Positions 1 through 9,800 of a stretch of DNA of 64,000 bases are shown here, piece by piece. Positions within the stretch are counted from its first letter, which is position 1. Each line of letters opens with the position of its first letter. This stretch comes from Paracoccus denitrificans. Its GTDB lineage: Bacteria > Pseudomonadota > Alphaproteobacteria > Rhodobacterales > Rhodobacteraceae. The notes under the pieces were generated by a model, which was given only the letters and a program-made list of their open reading frames with translations, did no database searches and was not told the DNA's origin. The translations under genes and the position numbers were made by a program. The stretch is from contig QFNE01000005.1 in NCBI GenBank assembly GCA_003240735.1, positions 62,001 through 126,000 on the forward strand. The letters run 5' to 3'.

Positions 1-485
1 TCCGCCATGGCACGGCGCAGCGCGGGAAGGTCGGCGCGCAGGCCCGTGGCGGTGTCGATGTGACAGACCATGACGGCCTTGATCTGCCCGTCCCCGTCCT
101 GGCGCAGCCGTTCCGCCAGCCGCACGGGGTCCGGCGCCTGATCGTTTCCGCTGTCGATCACCTCGACCACGGCACCCGCATGCCCCAGATACGTCACCCA
201 TGACCGACCGAAATGGCCCGACGTCAGCACCAGCACCCGGTCTCCGGGGCGGATCAGGTTGGCGTTCACGGCCTCCCACCCGGCATGGCCGTTTCCGATG
301 AACGCTGCGACGTTCTGGGTCGTGCCCGCGACCCGTTTCAACTGGTCCATCAGATGCTGGTTCAGCGTGACCATGTCGTCCGAATAGATGTCGGGCGAGG
401 CGCGGTGCATGGCCCGCAGCACACGCTCTGGCACGGGGGAAGGTCCGGGAATCGCAATCGCATGATGGCCGGCAGCAAACGTCAT
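1..485 (-). CDS. Class V aminotransferase, alanine/serine-glyoxylate type (3' part cut by window edge)
   Basis: The visible N-terminal 161 residues start MTFAAGHHAIAIPGPSPVPE, the usual opening of PLP-dependent class V aminotransferases acting on glyoxylate or pyruvate. They continue with the cofactor-domain pattern NGHAGWEAVNANLIRPGDRV, where the backbone binds PLP phosphate, and then LTSGHFGRSW. The Schiff-base lysine lies beyond the window edge, so activity cannot be judged. The ATG at 485 is preceded on the minus strand by AAGGGGAT, a good ribosome binding site; another in-frame start upstream is not needed. The gene is divergent from the ABC exporter at 608 with about 120 bp between. Family membership is clear; the exact substrate (serine, alanine or another amino donor) is not. 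Confidence 0.8.
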   Translation of the reverse strand, partial: MTFAAGHHAIAIPGPSPVPERVLRAMHRASPDIYSDDMVTLNQHLMDQLKRVAGTTQNVAAFIGNGHAGWEAVNANLIRPGDRVLVLTSGHFGRSWVTYLGHAGAVVEVIDSGNDQAPDPVRLAERLRQDGDGQIKAVMVCHIDTATGLRADLPALRRAMA

Positions 486-607
486 CGCATATCCCCTTGT
501 GCAGAACTTCGATCACACGCCTAGACCCAGCCGACGGCGGCTTCAACTGCACCGCTTGCCCCGTGGCGCCCAGGCGCGCTATCCCATCACACGTAAAAGG
601 AGCCCAG

Positions 608-2344
608 ATGAGCGACAGCGCCGGACGACGCAGCCTGTTCGGCAGGCTTTGGGTGGATTACCTCAAACGCTATTGGCCGCGGATGACCGTGGCGGCGGTC
701 CTGATGATCATCGAAGGATCGACGCTGGCCATTCTGGCCCGGATGCTGAAGCCGCTGTTCGACCGCGTGTTCGTCGGCCGCGACGACAGCGCGATCTGGT
801 GGGTCGGCACCGTCATCCTGCTGCTGTTCGTCGTGCGTGCGCTGACCTATGTGCTGTCCAAGGCGATCCTGACCTCCGTCCAGCAGGGGGTCGCCGTCAA
901 GATGCAGACCGACATGCTGCGCCACATGCTGTCGCTGGATGGCAGCTTCTTCCAGAAGAACGCCCCCGGCGCGCTGATCGAACGGATTCAGGGCGACACG
1001 CTGGCCGTTCAGGGCATCTGGACCACCTTCATCACAGGTGCCGGGCGCGATGCGGTGTCGCTGGTCGCGCTGTTTTCCGTGGCGCTGTCCACTGACCCGA
1101 TCTGGACGCTGGCGGCCGTGATCGGCACGCCGCTGTTGATCCTGCCGATGGTGTTCGTCCAACGCTATGTCCGACGCAAGACGCGTGACAACCGCATCGC
1201 CGCATCCGACCGCGCCACCCGCCTGGATGAGGTGCTGCACGGCATCGGCGCGGTCAAACTGAACCGGATGGAGGATTACCAGACCGGTCGTTTCAGCCGC
1301 ATCGTGAACGCCATGCGCGCCCAGCAGACCAAGACCAGCGCCATCAGCGCCATGATCCCCGCGCTGATCGACATCGTGACCGGCATCGGATTTGTCGGCG
1401 TGCTGGCGATCGGCGGCGCACAGGTCACCAGCGGGGAACGGACGGTGGGCGACTTCATGTCGTTCTTCACCGCGCTGGCGCTCGCGTTTCAGCCGATGCG
1501 CCGCCTGGGCGGGCTGGCTGGCGGCTGGCAGATCGCGGCGACGTCGCTGGAGCGGATCTATGCCATTCTGGACGCCCGGCCCGCGATCCAATCCGGGCCG
1601 AGGATCGCACCGCCACTGAACACCACGATCCGGCTGGACGATGTGCGTCTGTCCTATGACGGGCACCCCGTCCTGCGGGGCCTGACATTCACGGCCAATG
1701 CCGGGGAAACGACCGCGTTGGTCGGGCCGTCTGGTGCGGGAAAGTCCACGATCTTCAACCTGCTGACGCGCATGGTCGACCCGGATACGGGCACCGTGTC
1801 CGTTGGCGGCATCCCGGTGTCGGAGTTCAACTTGGGAACGCTGCGGGACGAATTTTCGACCGTCAGTCAGGAATCGGCGCTGTTTGACGAGACCATCCGC
1901 GAAAACATCGTTCCCGGCGGCAAGGCGGATGAAGCGGCCCTGCGCCGCGCGGTCGAGGTGGCCCATGTCGCCGAATTCACCGACCTGCTGCCGATGGGGC
2001 TGGAAACCCACGCGGGGCCACGCGGCTCGGCCCTGTCGGGCGGCCAGCGCCAGCGTGTCGGCATCGCACGCGCGGTCATGCGTGACGCGCCGATCCTGCT
2101 GCTGGACGAGGCGACATCCGCCCTTGATGCCGCGTCAGAGCGTCTGGTCCAGAAGGCGCTGGACAAGCTCTCGGTGGGTCGCACGACATTGGTGATCGCG
2201 CACCGCCTGTCCACCATCCGCGCCGCCGACAAGATCGTCGTGATCGAGGCCGGGCAGGTTGTCGAAGAAGGCACCCATACCCAACTGATGGACAAGGGCG
2301 GCGCCTATGCGGCGCTGGTCCGTCTGCAATTCGGAGAGGCGTGA
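608..2344 (+). CDS. ABC exporter, fused permease and ATPase (MsbA-like)
   Basis: A 578-aa half-transporter: an N-terminal six-helix exporter domain (about residues 20-310) fused to an ATPase domain. It shows Walker A GPSGAGKST (residues 373-381), signature LSGGQRQRVGIARA and Walker B ILLLDEAT (D500, E501), followed by the H-loop AHRLST. It should work as an inner-membrane homodimer. MsbA-like proteins flip lipid A or export lipids and drugs; the substrate here is not visible. I chose the ATG at 608 because AAAAGGAGCC lies just upstream. A longer reading from 497 gives an implausible N-terminus. The stop overlaps the ygfZ start (TGATG), so the two genes are translationally coupled. Confidence 0.9.
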   Translation: MSDSAGRRSLFGRLWVDYLKRYWPRMTVAAVLMIIEGSTLAILARMLKPLFDRVFVGRDDSAIWWVGTVILLLFVVRALTYVLSKAILTSVQQGVAVKMQTDMLRHMLSLDGSFFQKNAPGALIERIQGDTLAVQGIWTTFITGAGRDAVSLVALFSVALSTDPIWTLAAVIGTPLLILPMVFVQRYVRRKTRDNRIAASDRATRLDEVLHGIGAVKLNRMEDYQTGRFSRIVNAMRAQQTKTSAISAMIPALIDIVTGIGFVGVLAIGGAQVTSGERTVGDFMSFFTALALAFQPMRRLGGLAGGWQIAATSLERIYAILDARPAIQSGPRIAPPLNTTIRLDDVRLSYDGHPVLRGLTFTANAGETTALVGPSGAGKSTIFNLLTRMVDPDTGTVSVGGIPVSEFNLGTLRDEFSTVSQESALFDETIRENIVPGGKADEAALRRAVEVAHVAEFTDLLPMGLETHAGPRGSALSGGQRQRVGIARAVMRDAPILLLDEATSALDAASERLVQKALDKLSVGRTTLVIAHRLSTIRAADKIVVIEAGQVVEEGTHTQLMDKGGAYAALVRLQFGEA

Positions 2345-3072
2345 TGCGATCCATCCTGCGGGTATCCGGCCCCGACAAGGAAGCGTTCCTGCAAGGTCTG
2401 GTCACGAACGATGTGGCCCGTGCGCCCGTCTGGGCCGCGCTGTTGACGCCGCAGGGCAAGTATCTGGTCGATTTCCTGATCGTGCCGGATGGCGATGACC
2501 TGCTGGTCGATGTTGACGCGCGGCTGGCCGATGACCTGCTGCGGCGGCTGACGATGTACAAGCTGCGCTCCAAGGTCGAGGTCACGATGACTGACTGGGG
2601 TGTTTCGCGGGGCACCGGGCCTGCGCCAGATGGTGCGGTGACCGATCCGCGTGATCCGGCACTCGGCTGGCGGCTTTACGGACATGGTGCGGGGGCGGAC
2701 GACGCCACCGACTGGGACGCGATCCGCGTGGACCGTGTCATCCCGGAAACGCTGGTCGAGCTGATCCCGAACGACACCTTCATCCTTGAAAACGGGTTCG
2801 AGCGTCTGAACGGCGTTGATTTCCGCAAGGGCTGCTATGTCGGGCAGGAAGTCACCGCCCGGATGAAGCACAAGACCGAACTGCGCAAAGGCCTGCGTCA
2901 GGTCGGGATCGACGGCGATGCCCCGCCCGGCACACCGATCCTGATGCAGGATGGGCGAGAGGCTGGGGTTCTGTTCACGCGTTCCGGGGATCGGGCCTTG
3001 GCGTATCTGCGCCTTGACCGCGCGGACGGTCCCCTTGTCGCGGGGGATGCCCGCATCAGCTTTGCCGGGTGA
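2344..3072 (+). CDS. ygfZ: Folate-binding protein YgfZ/GcvT-like, Fe-S cluster repair
   Basis: This 242-aa protein has the YgfZ signature KGCYVGQEVTARM with the conserved cysteine at residue 164. YgfZ proteins resemble the aminomethyltransferase GcvT, bind tetrahydrofolate and help maintain certain Fe-S enzymes such as MiaB in the cytoplasm. The start codon overlaps the stop of the ABC exporter by one base and the gene runs into dinB, so the three genes look like one transcription unit. Nothing is missing relative to the family. The C-terminal beta-barrel half (residues about 170-240) is shorter than in E. coli but still recognisable. Confidence 0.85.
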   Translation: MRSILRVSGPDKEAFLQGLVTNDVARAPVWAALLTPQGKYLVDFLIVPDGDDLLVDVDARLADDLLRRLTMYKLRSKVEVTMTDWGVSRGTGPAPDGAVTDPRDPALGWRLYGHGAGADDATDWDAIRVDRVIPETLVELIPNDTFILENGFERLNGVDFRKGCYVGQEVTARMKHKTELRKGLRQVGIDGDAPPGTPILMQDGREAGVLFTRSGDRALAYLRLDRADGPLVAGDARISFAG

Positions 3073-4189
3073 TCCGGTCGCCGAACCGGAGGTTCGGCGC
3101 ATCATCCATGTCGACATGGATGCCTTCTATGCCAGCGTGGAACAGCGCGATAATCCCGAACTGCGCGGCAAGCCCGTGGCGGTGGGCGGCGCGCGCGAAC
3201 GCGGCGTCGTCGCCGCGGCCAGCTATGAGGCGCGGGTGTTCGGGGTCCGGTCCGCCATGCCGTCGGTCCGCGCACGCAGGCTGTGCCCCGATCTGATCTT
3301 CGTCAAACCCCGATTCGACAGCTATCGCGCGGTCAGTCAGCAGATCCGCGACATTTTCGAACGCTTCACCCCGGTGATCGAGCCGTTGTCCCTGGACGAG
3401 GCGTATCTGGACCTGACCGAGCATCTGCAGGGGCGGACGGCCACCGCCATTGCCCGCGAGATCCGTGCGATGATCCGGTCGGAAACCGGGCTCACGGCGT
3501 CTGCCGGTGTCAGCTACAACAAGTTTCTGGCCAAGCTCGCCTCTGACCAGAAAAAGCCAGACGGGCTTTTCGTGATCCCCCCGAAGGACGGCCCCACCTT
3601 CGTCCTGACCCTGCCGATCAGCCGGTTTCACGGCATCGGTCCGGCGACGGCCGCACGGATGGAACGGCATGGCATCCGGACCGGTGCCGACCTGCGCCGC
3701 CAGACGGCCGAGTTCCTGACGGCGCGGTTCGGCAAATCGGGGCAGTACTATTTCAACGTCGCGCGCGGCATCGACCACCGAGAGGTGCGCGCCAACCGCA
3801 TTCGCAAGAGCATCGGCGCGGAATCGACTTTCTTCGATGACGTCCATGACGAAGCGGGGGCGTTCGAACGTCTGGTCCCGCTGGCCGAAAAGGTCTGGCG
3901 GCACGCGACCGACAAGGAAATCTCTGGCCGCACGGTAACGCTGAAGGGGAAGTATTCGGATTTCCAGATCGTCACGCGCGCCCATTCAATCCCCCGGCCG
4001 GTGCGGTCACAGGATGAACTGCTGCACCTCGCGGCGGACATGATCGGGCAGGTCCTGCCCGACCCGACTGGATCGGGGCGGGGTGTGCGGTTGCTGGGGA
4101 TCACGCTGTCGGCGCTGTGCGCGGCAGACGAGACGACAGATGCGCAACTGGACCTCTTTGACGATCAGCCGAGCCCCGGGACGGAATAG
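3047..4189 (+). CDS. dinB: DNA polymerase IV (Y-family, translesion)
   Basis: A 380-aa Y-family polymerase. The catalytic acidic residues are in HVDMDAFYASVEQRD (D23 and D25 with this start) and SLDEAYLD (D117, E118). The fingers motif with Tyr and Arg, the helix-hairpin-helix FHGIGPATAARMERHGI and a little-finger domain follow in normal order. It copies damaged or mispaired templates. The start is uncertain. The ATG at 3047 overlaps ygfZ by 26 bases and gives a normal N-terminus; a longer reading from 2951 would only add translated ygfZ sequence. The C-terminus ends AQLDLFDDQ, a beta-clamp binding motif. I see no LexA-like site directly upstream. The 3' end overlaps the convergent mntH by 25 bases. 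Confidence 0.9.
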   Translation: MPASALPGDPVAEPEVRRIIHVDMDAFYASVEQRDNPELRGKPVAVGGARERGVVAAASYEARVFGVRSAMPSVRARRLCPDLIFVKPRFDSYRAVSQQIRDIFERFTPVIEPLSLDEAYLDLTEHLQGRTATAIAREIRAMIRSETGLTASAGVSYNKFLAKLASDQKKPDGLFVIPPKDGPTFVLTLPISRFHGIGPATAARMERHGIRTGADLRRQTAEFLTARFGKSGQYYFNVARGIDHREVRANRIRKSIGAESTFFDDVHDEAGAFERLVPLAEKVWRHATDKEISGRTVTLKGKYSDFQIVTRAHSIPRPVRSQDELLHLAADMIGQVLPDPTGSGRGVRLLGITLSALCAADETTDAQLDLFDDQPSPGTE

Positions 4190-5475
4190 CCGAAGACATT
4201 CGCCAACAGCACGAAGTTCAGCGACAACACGATCAGCGCCGCCAACCACGCCAGCGCGCGGATCGGCAGGTTGACGATGTACTGCCCCATCACGTCGCGC
4301 CGGCTGGAAAAGATCACCAGCGCGATCATCGGCACCGGCAGCGCGATGGACAGGACAACCTGGCTCATCACCAGCGCATCGGTGCTGTTGACGCCGGACA
4401 GAACGACCGCGAAGGCTGGCACCATCGTAACCGCGCGACGCAGCCAGATCGGGATCGAGATGCGCAGGAAGCCCTGCATGATCAGCTGCCCGGCCATCGT
4501 GCCAACAACGGAAGACGACACCCCCGACGCGATCAGCGAAATCAGGAACGCCCCCGCCGCCGCGCCACCCAGCAGCGGCGTCAGGGCGTGATATGCGGTT
4601 TCAATCTCGGCCACCTGCGAATTCCCCTGATGGAACGCGCCTGCGGCCATGATGACCATGGCCATGTTGATCAGGCCCGCAATCGCCAGCGCGATGACGA
4701 CCTCGATATTGGAATACCGCAGCAAACGTTGGCGTTGGCCCTCGTTCTCGGGTTTCACCCGGCTCTGGGTCAGACCGGAATGCAGAAAGATCGCATGCGG
4801 CATGACGGTCGCCCCGATGATCCCCACCGCTATGGTCAGCGCGGCCGAGTCCGCCAGATGCGGGGTCACCAGACCCTGAATTGTCTCTGCCCAATCGACC
4901 GGGGTGATGAACAGTTCAACCACGAAACACAGGCCGATTGCCCCGATGAACCCCGCAATGAGCAGCTCCATCGGGCGAAAGCCCTGCGTTTCCAGCATCA
5001 GGATCGCATAGGTGACGACCGCCGTCACCGCCATGCCCCAGATCAGCGGCAGACCGAACAGCAACGACAACCCGATGGCGCCGCCCAGAAACTCTGCCAA
5101 GTCTGTTGCCATCGCCGCAATCTCGCTGACGATCCACATGATCCAGACGACGGGACGCGGAAAGTGGTCGCGGCTCAGCTCGGCCAGATTCCTGCCGGTC
5201 ACAATGCCAAGACGCGCCGACAGCGACTGAAACAGCATCGCGATCAGGTTGGCCATCAGCACGACCCACAGAAGCGAATAGCCGTATCCCGCCCCCGCCT
5301 GAATGTTCGTGGCGTAGTTGCCGGGGTCCATATACGCGATCGACGCGATCACCGCAGGACCGGCAAACAGCAGGAACGCCCGCGGCCCGCCCCGTCCGCG
5401 CAGGGCGTGTGTCATCCGCTCCTGCGTGCGGGTGCTCATGTTTTCATGAAGGCGGTTCGATGAAGCGGGCGGCAT
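4165..5475 (-). CDS. mntH: NRAMP-family manganese/divalent metal transporter
   Basis: A 436-aa polytopic membrane protein of the NRAMP family, which imports Mn2+ with protons. The metal-binding motif in helix 1 is DPGN (residues 50-53), and the helix 6 motif VMPHAIFLHS is at about 224-233. Around eleven hydrophobic segments are visible. It is divergent from an MntR-type regulator. A promoter with a perfect -35 lies over half of an inverted repeat between them, so manganese-dependent repression by MntR is the obvious inference. The start could be the ATG at 5475 or the one at 5439; neither has a strong ribosome binding site. Its 3' end overlaps dinB. Confidence 0.92.
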   Translation of the reverse strand: MPPASSNRLHENMSTRTQERMTHALRGRGGPRAFLLFAGPAVIASIAYMDPGNYATNIQAGAGYGYSLLWVVLMANLIAMLFQSLSARLGIVTGRNLAELSRDHFPRPVVWIMWIVSEIAAMATDLAEFLGGAIGLSLLFGLPLIWGMAVTAVVTYAILMLETQGFRPMELLIAGFIGAIGLCFVVELFITPVDWAETIQGLVTPHLADSAALTIAVGIIGATVMPHAIFLHSGLTQSRVKPENEGQRQRLLRYSNIEVVIALAIAGLINMAMVIMAAGAFHQGNSQVAEIETAYHALTPLLGGAAAGAFLISLIASGVSSSVVGTMAGQLIMQGFLRISIPIWLRRAVTMVPAFAVVLSGVNSTDALVMSQVVLSIALPVPMIALVIFSSRRDVMGQYIVNLPIRALAWLAALIVLSLNFVLLANVFGYSVPGLG

Positions 5476-5509
5476 CTGAGTTCTCGGGGAAACTTGCGCG
5501 TTCGGTTGG

Positions 5510-5538
5510 AAATGAAGCCTTGGCTAACTGATTGTCAA
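5510..5538 (-). promoter_or_regulatory. Putative mntH promoter
   Basis: On the minus strand TTGACA (5538-5533) is followed after exactly 17 bases by TCATTT (5515-5510), about 35 bases before the mntH start. The -35 is perfect and the -10 is weak. The spacer contains one arm of the inverted repeat at 5516-5529, which suits repression by a bound regulator. Confidence 0.6.
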
Positions 5539-5569
5539 GAAGCTACGTTTACAAAAGTTAGCCGTGGCT
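5516..5569. promoter_or_regulatory. Inverted repeat, likely MntR operator
   Basis: AGCCTTGGCTAACT (5516-5529) and AGTTAGCCGTGGCT (5556-5569) are inverted copies matching at 12 of 14 positions, separated by 26 bases. Each arm also contains a local AGCC..GGCT dyad, so these could be two separate operator boxes, one facing each gene. One arm lies inside the mntH promoter spacer; the other lies about 22 bases before the mntR start codon. Confidence 0.65.
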
Positions 5570-5591
5570 TTATTGCCGCGCGGATGGCAGG

Positions 5592-6074
5592 ATGAACGAC
5601 GAAATGACCGACGAATCCGACAACGAAGCCACGCCGCAAGACCCCGCCAGCGTATCGCCGCAGGCGTTGCGGTTCGATCGTGCCCGCAAGGCACAGGCGC
5701 TGGCGTTGCTGGAGGATTATACCGAACTGATCGCGGAACTTGCAGCCGAACATGGTGAAGCCCGGATCACCGACATCGCGTGGCGGATGGGGGTGACCCA
5801 CCCGACCGCGACAAAGGCCGTTGGCCGGCTGAAGCGCGAGGGGTTGGCGATGTCGCGACCCTATCGCGGGGTTTTCCTGACCCCGGCGGGCGAAGAGATG
5901 GCGGCGCGCGTCGCGGCGCGTCATCGCATCGTGGTCGATCTGCTATGCGCTTTGGGCGTGCCTTCCGATGCCGCCGAAATCGATGCCGAGGGGATCGAGC
6001 ACCATGTTTCTGACGTCACGCTGGATGCGTTTGCCGCGTTTTTGCAAACCCGTGCAGCGGGGGGATCGCAGTAA
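5592..6074 (+). CDS. mntR: DtxR-family manganese-responsive regulator MntR
   Basis: A 160-aa protein with a winged helix-turn-helix (about residues 60-100; DIAWRMGVTHPTATKAVGRLKREGL) and a C-terminal dimerisation helix region with conserved His and Glu (ARHRIVVDLL and EGIEHHVSD). This matches MntR of the DtxR/MntR family, which represses manganese uptake when Mn2+ is high. There is no third SH3-like domain, as is usual for MntR rather than DtxR. It is divergent from mntH across an inverted repeat. The ATG at 5592 has GGCAGGA just upstream. The N-terminal 25 residues are acidic and low in complexity, as in related alphaproteobacterial proteins. Confidence 0.88.
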   Translation: MNDEMTDESDNEATPQDPASVSPQALRFDRARKAQALALLEDYTELIAELAAEHGEARITDIAWRMGVTHPTATKAVGRLKREGLAMSRPYRGVFLTPAGEEMAARVAARHRIVVDLLCALGVPSDAAEIDAEGIEHHVSDVTLDAFAAFLQTRAAGGSQ

Positions 6075-6359
6075 CATCAGCTAATAGCGCGTTTTTCGAC
6101 TTTTCGCGGGCAACCGATCTGGTTTTTCGGCGTTGTCAATATTTGCTGACGCAGAGGGTGCGTGTCGTTTTGTCGCAATTTTGCAGCAAATTTAGGGCAA
6201 ACTCTGCTTTGCACATGGCGCATAACTGGGTTGCAGCTCAGGCCATACCGAATCAGGGCGCAAGGGTCTATTCCCCTTGAACCCCCAAAGACAGGGCAGA
6301 AATTCTGCGGGCTTTGCCCGCCGCCGCCGGCTTGTTTCGGCGGTTAACGATTGGACATT
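6075..6359. other. AT-richer gap and leader before the small DUF6280-like gene
   Basis: No credible gene is present in these 285 bases. They are visibly richer in A and T than the neighbours in the first half. Two small dyads lie near the 3' end: GCAGAA-A-TTCTGC at 6296-6308 and CCGCCG (6324-6329) facing CGGCGG (6338-6343). The second dyad ends about 16 bases before the next start codon and could sequester or structure the leader of the 6360 gene. I could not identify a clear promoter or a known RNA family. Confidence 0.4.
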
Positions 6360-6683
6360 ATGATGCGCGATTTTGTTGACGGTTCCGCTTTTAATTTCGA
6401 ACAGGGCCAGCGCGCCCGCAAGCTTTTTGCCGCGGTTGTTCTGGCTGCGTTGGATGATGCGATCGCCGATGACAAAAAATACGGCAACGGTGCTGAACAA
6501 ATCGCCCGCTGGGCCCGTTCGCGCGACGGTCGTGAAGTGTTGTCCTGCGCCGGCATCGACCCCAATGAACGCGTCGTGAAAGGTCTGGTCGAATTCGTCA
6601 GCAAGGGCGTGCGCACGTCCGTTGCACTCTCGCGCGAGGAAAGCGAACGCCGCATGGCGGCCGAGGAAGCCGAGGCGGCTTAA
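6360..6683 (+). CDS. Small conserved protein, DUF6280-like
   Basis: A 107-aa soluble protein beginning MMRDFVDGSAFNFEQGQRA. It has a highly regular central part (ADDKKYGNGAEQIARWARS) and a Glu/Ala-rich tail (SREESERRMAAEEAEAA). I recognise this as the small protein widely kept in Rhodobacterales, I believe under the name DUF6280; no function is known to me. No signal peptide, membrane segment or metal-binding cysteine cluster is visible (one Cys only). It stands alone, with a leader upstream containing small hairpins and a strong rho-independent terminator downstream, so it is probably monocistronic and well expressed. Two adjacent ATGs (6360, 6363) could start it, and neither has a good Shine-Dalgarno sequence. 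Confidence 0.75.
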   Translation: MMRDFVDGSAFNFEQGQRARKLFAAVVLAALDDAIADDKKYGNGAEQIARWARSRDGREVLSCAGIDPNERVVKGLVEFVSKGVRTSVALSREESERRMAAEEAEAA

Positions 6684-6712
6684 GCGCCAATCGGTTTTTC
6701 CAATGGGAAATG

Positions 6713-6740
6713 GGCCGCCTTCTGGGCGGCCTTTTCTTTT
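6713..6740 (+). terminator. Rho-independent terminator after the DUF6280-like gene
   Basis: GGCCGCC (6713-6719), loop TTCTG, GGCGGCC (6725-6731), then TTTTCTTTT. A perfect 7-bp GC stem with a T-run, 29 bases after the stop codon. Confidence 0.85.
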
Positions 6741-6841
6741 GGCCGGTCTGGCATCCAGCCCCCACATATTGCGGTCAGCGTTGACTTGCGCGCAATCCCT
6801 GTCAAAAACTGGACACCCGCCCCTTTGCTGGATCCCTCCAC

Positions 6842-9800
6842 GTGCGCTTCGACCGCCTGCGACTGAACGGCTTCAAAAGCTTTGTCGATCCGACAGAGTT
6901 GGTGATCCGTGAAGGTCTGACGGGCGTCGTCGGTCCGAACGGATGCGGCAAATCCAACCTGCTTGAGGCGCTTCGCTGGGTCATGGGCGAAAACCGCCCG
7001 ACGGCCATGCGCGGCGACGGGATGGAGGATGTGATCTTCGCGGGCACAACCCGACGCCCGGCCCGCAACGTGGCAGAGGTGGCGTTGACCATCGACAACA
7101 CGGCGCGATTGGCGCCTGCTGCGGTGAACGACGCCGATCAGCTGGACATCAGCCGGCGCATCACCCGCGACGCGGGCAGCGCCTATCGCGTCAACGGCAA
7201 AGAGGTCCGCGCCCGCGACGTGCAGATGCTGTTTGCCGACGCGTCGACCGGCTCACATTCCCCCGCGCTGGTGCGTCAGGGCCAGATATCCGAGCTGATC
7301 AACGCCAAACCCAAGGCGCGCCGCCGCATTCTGGAAGAGGCCGCAGGCATTTCCGGCCTGTATCAGCGGCGGCACGAGGCTGAACTGCGCCTTGGCGGCG
7401 CGGAAACGAACCTCACCCGCGTCGATGATACGCTGGACCAACTGTCCGCGCAGGCCGCCGCCTTGGCCCGTCAGGCGCGCGCCGCCGCAAAGTACCGCGA
7501 AATCGGCGCTGCACTGCGGGCGGCAGAATCCGCCCTGCTCTATCGTCGCTGGGTTGACGCCGATGCGGCATTGGCTGCGGCAACGCAGGCGCTGGTAACC
7601 GTGCGCGCCCAGACTGCCGCCGCAGAGGCGGCCGCGCGGACTGCGGTCACCGCCCGTGCGCAGGCAGAGACGGCCCTGCCGCCCTTGCGCGAAGACGAAA
7701 CCATTGCCGCCGCAATCCTGTCGCGACTTGACGCGGAACGCACGGCACTGGACCAGGCAGCCACGCGCGCTGCGGAAGCGATCAGGACATTGACCGGACG
7801 GCTGGCGCAGCTCGACCGTGATCTGGACCGGGAAGCAAACCTCAACCGCGACGCGGACGACGTCATGACACGGCTGTCGGAGGAACGGTCCGATCTGGAG
7901 CAGGCAGGCATCGGGCATGACGAGCGTGTGCGTCAGGCCGACGCGGCGGCAGGTGACGCGGCAACCGACCTGCGCGACCTGGAAATCCGTGTCAGTGAAT
8001 TGACTGACGAATCCGCCAAGCTCAGCGCGCGGCACCAATCTGCCGAACGTCTGGTGACAGACCTGCGGGCTATGCGCGACCGCGCCGGGCGGCAAGCGAC
8101 CGACGCAGAGGCAGCTGTCACCCGGTCCGAAGCTGCCGGTCGCGACGCTGACGCGGCACGTCAGGCCGCAGCCGCCGCTCAGACTGCCGCGACGACAGAA
8201 CTGGATGCAGCTGAAGCCGCGCTGACCGCCGCCGAAGCGGCCCGCACCGGCGCCGAAAGCGTGGAAACCCGCACCCGCGCGGCACGGGCCGAGGCGGAGG
8301 GCGAAGCTGCCGCACTGGCCGCCGAACAGGGCGCCCTGGCCCGTCTGGTCGAACGCGGGCGCAGCGGTGGTCCCACCTTGCTGGACCAGATCAAGGTCGC
8401 GCCGGGGTTCGAGGCCGCGCTGGGTGCCGCCCTTGGCGACGATCTGCGCCTGCCACCCGAGGTCGATGGGCAAGGCTGGCGCGCGCTGCTCGACTATGAC
8501 GATGCAGCCCCGCTGCCGGCGGACGCGCAATCATTGGCAGACGTAGTCACGGCCCCTCCTGTGCTGGCGCGACGGCTGTCCCAGACGGGCATTGCGGCCG
8601 ATCTGACCGCGGCGCGAAGCTTTCAGGCGAGCCTGCGACCCGGTCAGCGACTGGTGACGCAAGCGGGTGATCTTGTGCGCTGGGACGGGCTGATCGTCGC
8701 CGCAGGACAGAACAGCGCAGCGGCGCTGCACCTCCAGCAGGTGAACCGGTTGGCCGATCTGACGCAGCAGTCGGACGCCGCGACCGCGCGCGCGGCCGCC
8801 GCCATCGCGGCCCACGATACCGCCCGCCCCGCCTTGACCGATGCGACCCGGGCCGAGACCGCGGCGCGCGACGCTCGCCGCACGGCGGAACGGGCCTTGT
8901 CGGACGCCGCACGCACTGCAACGCGCGCCGAATCCGATGTCTCACTGGCCATCGGACGGGTTGATGCGGCCCGGAACGAACTGGCCCGCCACACAGCGGA
9001 TGCCGCTGATGCCGCGCGTCGCCTGTCAGATGCCGAAGCCGCACTGGCGGTATTGCCCGACCCGCAGACCACGACCGACGCCCTGACCCACGCGCGACAG
9101 GGGGTCGAGGCCATGCGCATCGCCACCATGTCGCGCCGGACATTGGCTGATGATCTACGGCGCGACGGCATCGCACGCGCCAAACGGATGGCCGACATCG
9201 AAAAGGAATCAGCCGGGTGGGCCGCGCGTCTGGAACAGGCGACGACGCGCAGCGCCGAACTGACTGCGCGCCGCGAACAGACCGCCGCCGAACTTGCGGC
9301 AGCTGAAGACGAACCTGCCCGGCTCTCGAACCGCCGCGCCGAGCTGGATGCGCGCGCCGCAGACGCCACCGCGCGCGTCACCGCCGCACGTACCGCGCTG
9401 GCAGGGGCCGAATCCGCGCTGCTGACGGCGACGATGGCCGAGCGTGACACAGAACGCGCCGCATCGGATGCGCGTGAACAGCGCGCCACGTTCGACGCCC
9501 GGGCTGACGCCGCGCGCGAGGTCGAAGTGGCCGCCCGCGCGCGCATCACCGAAGAAACCGCCGGCACACCGCAAGACCTGTCTGCGCAAATCACGGGCCC
9601 GCTGCCGGCGACGCAGACGCTCGAGTCCGATATCGCGCGCCTCCGCGCGCAGCGTGACGCTATCGGGCCGGTCAACCTGCGCGCCGATGAAGACAAACGC
9701 CTGCTTGAGGAAGAGCGCGCCACCCTCGCGGCCGAAAAGGATGATCTGACCGAGGCGATCCGCAAGCTGCGGGCCGGGATCGGCAGCCTGAACCGCGAAG

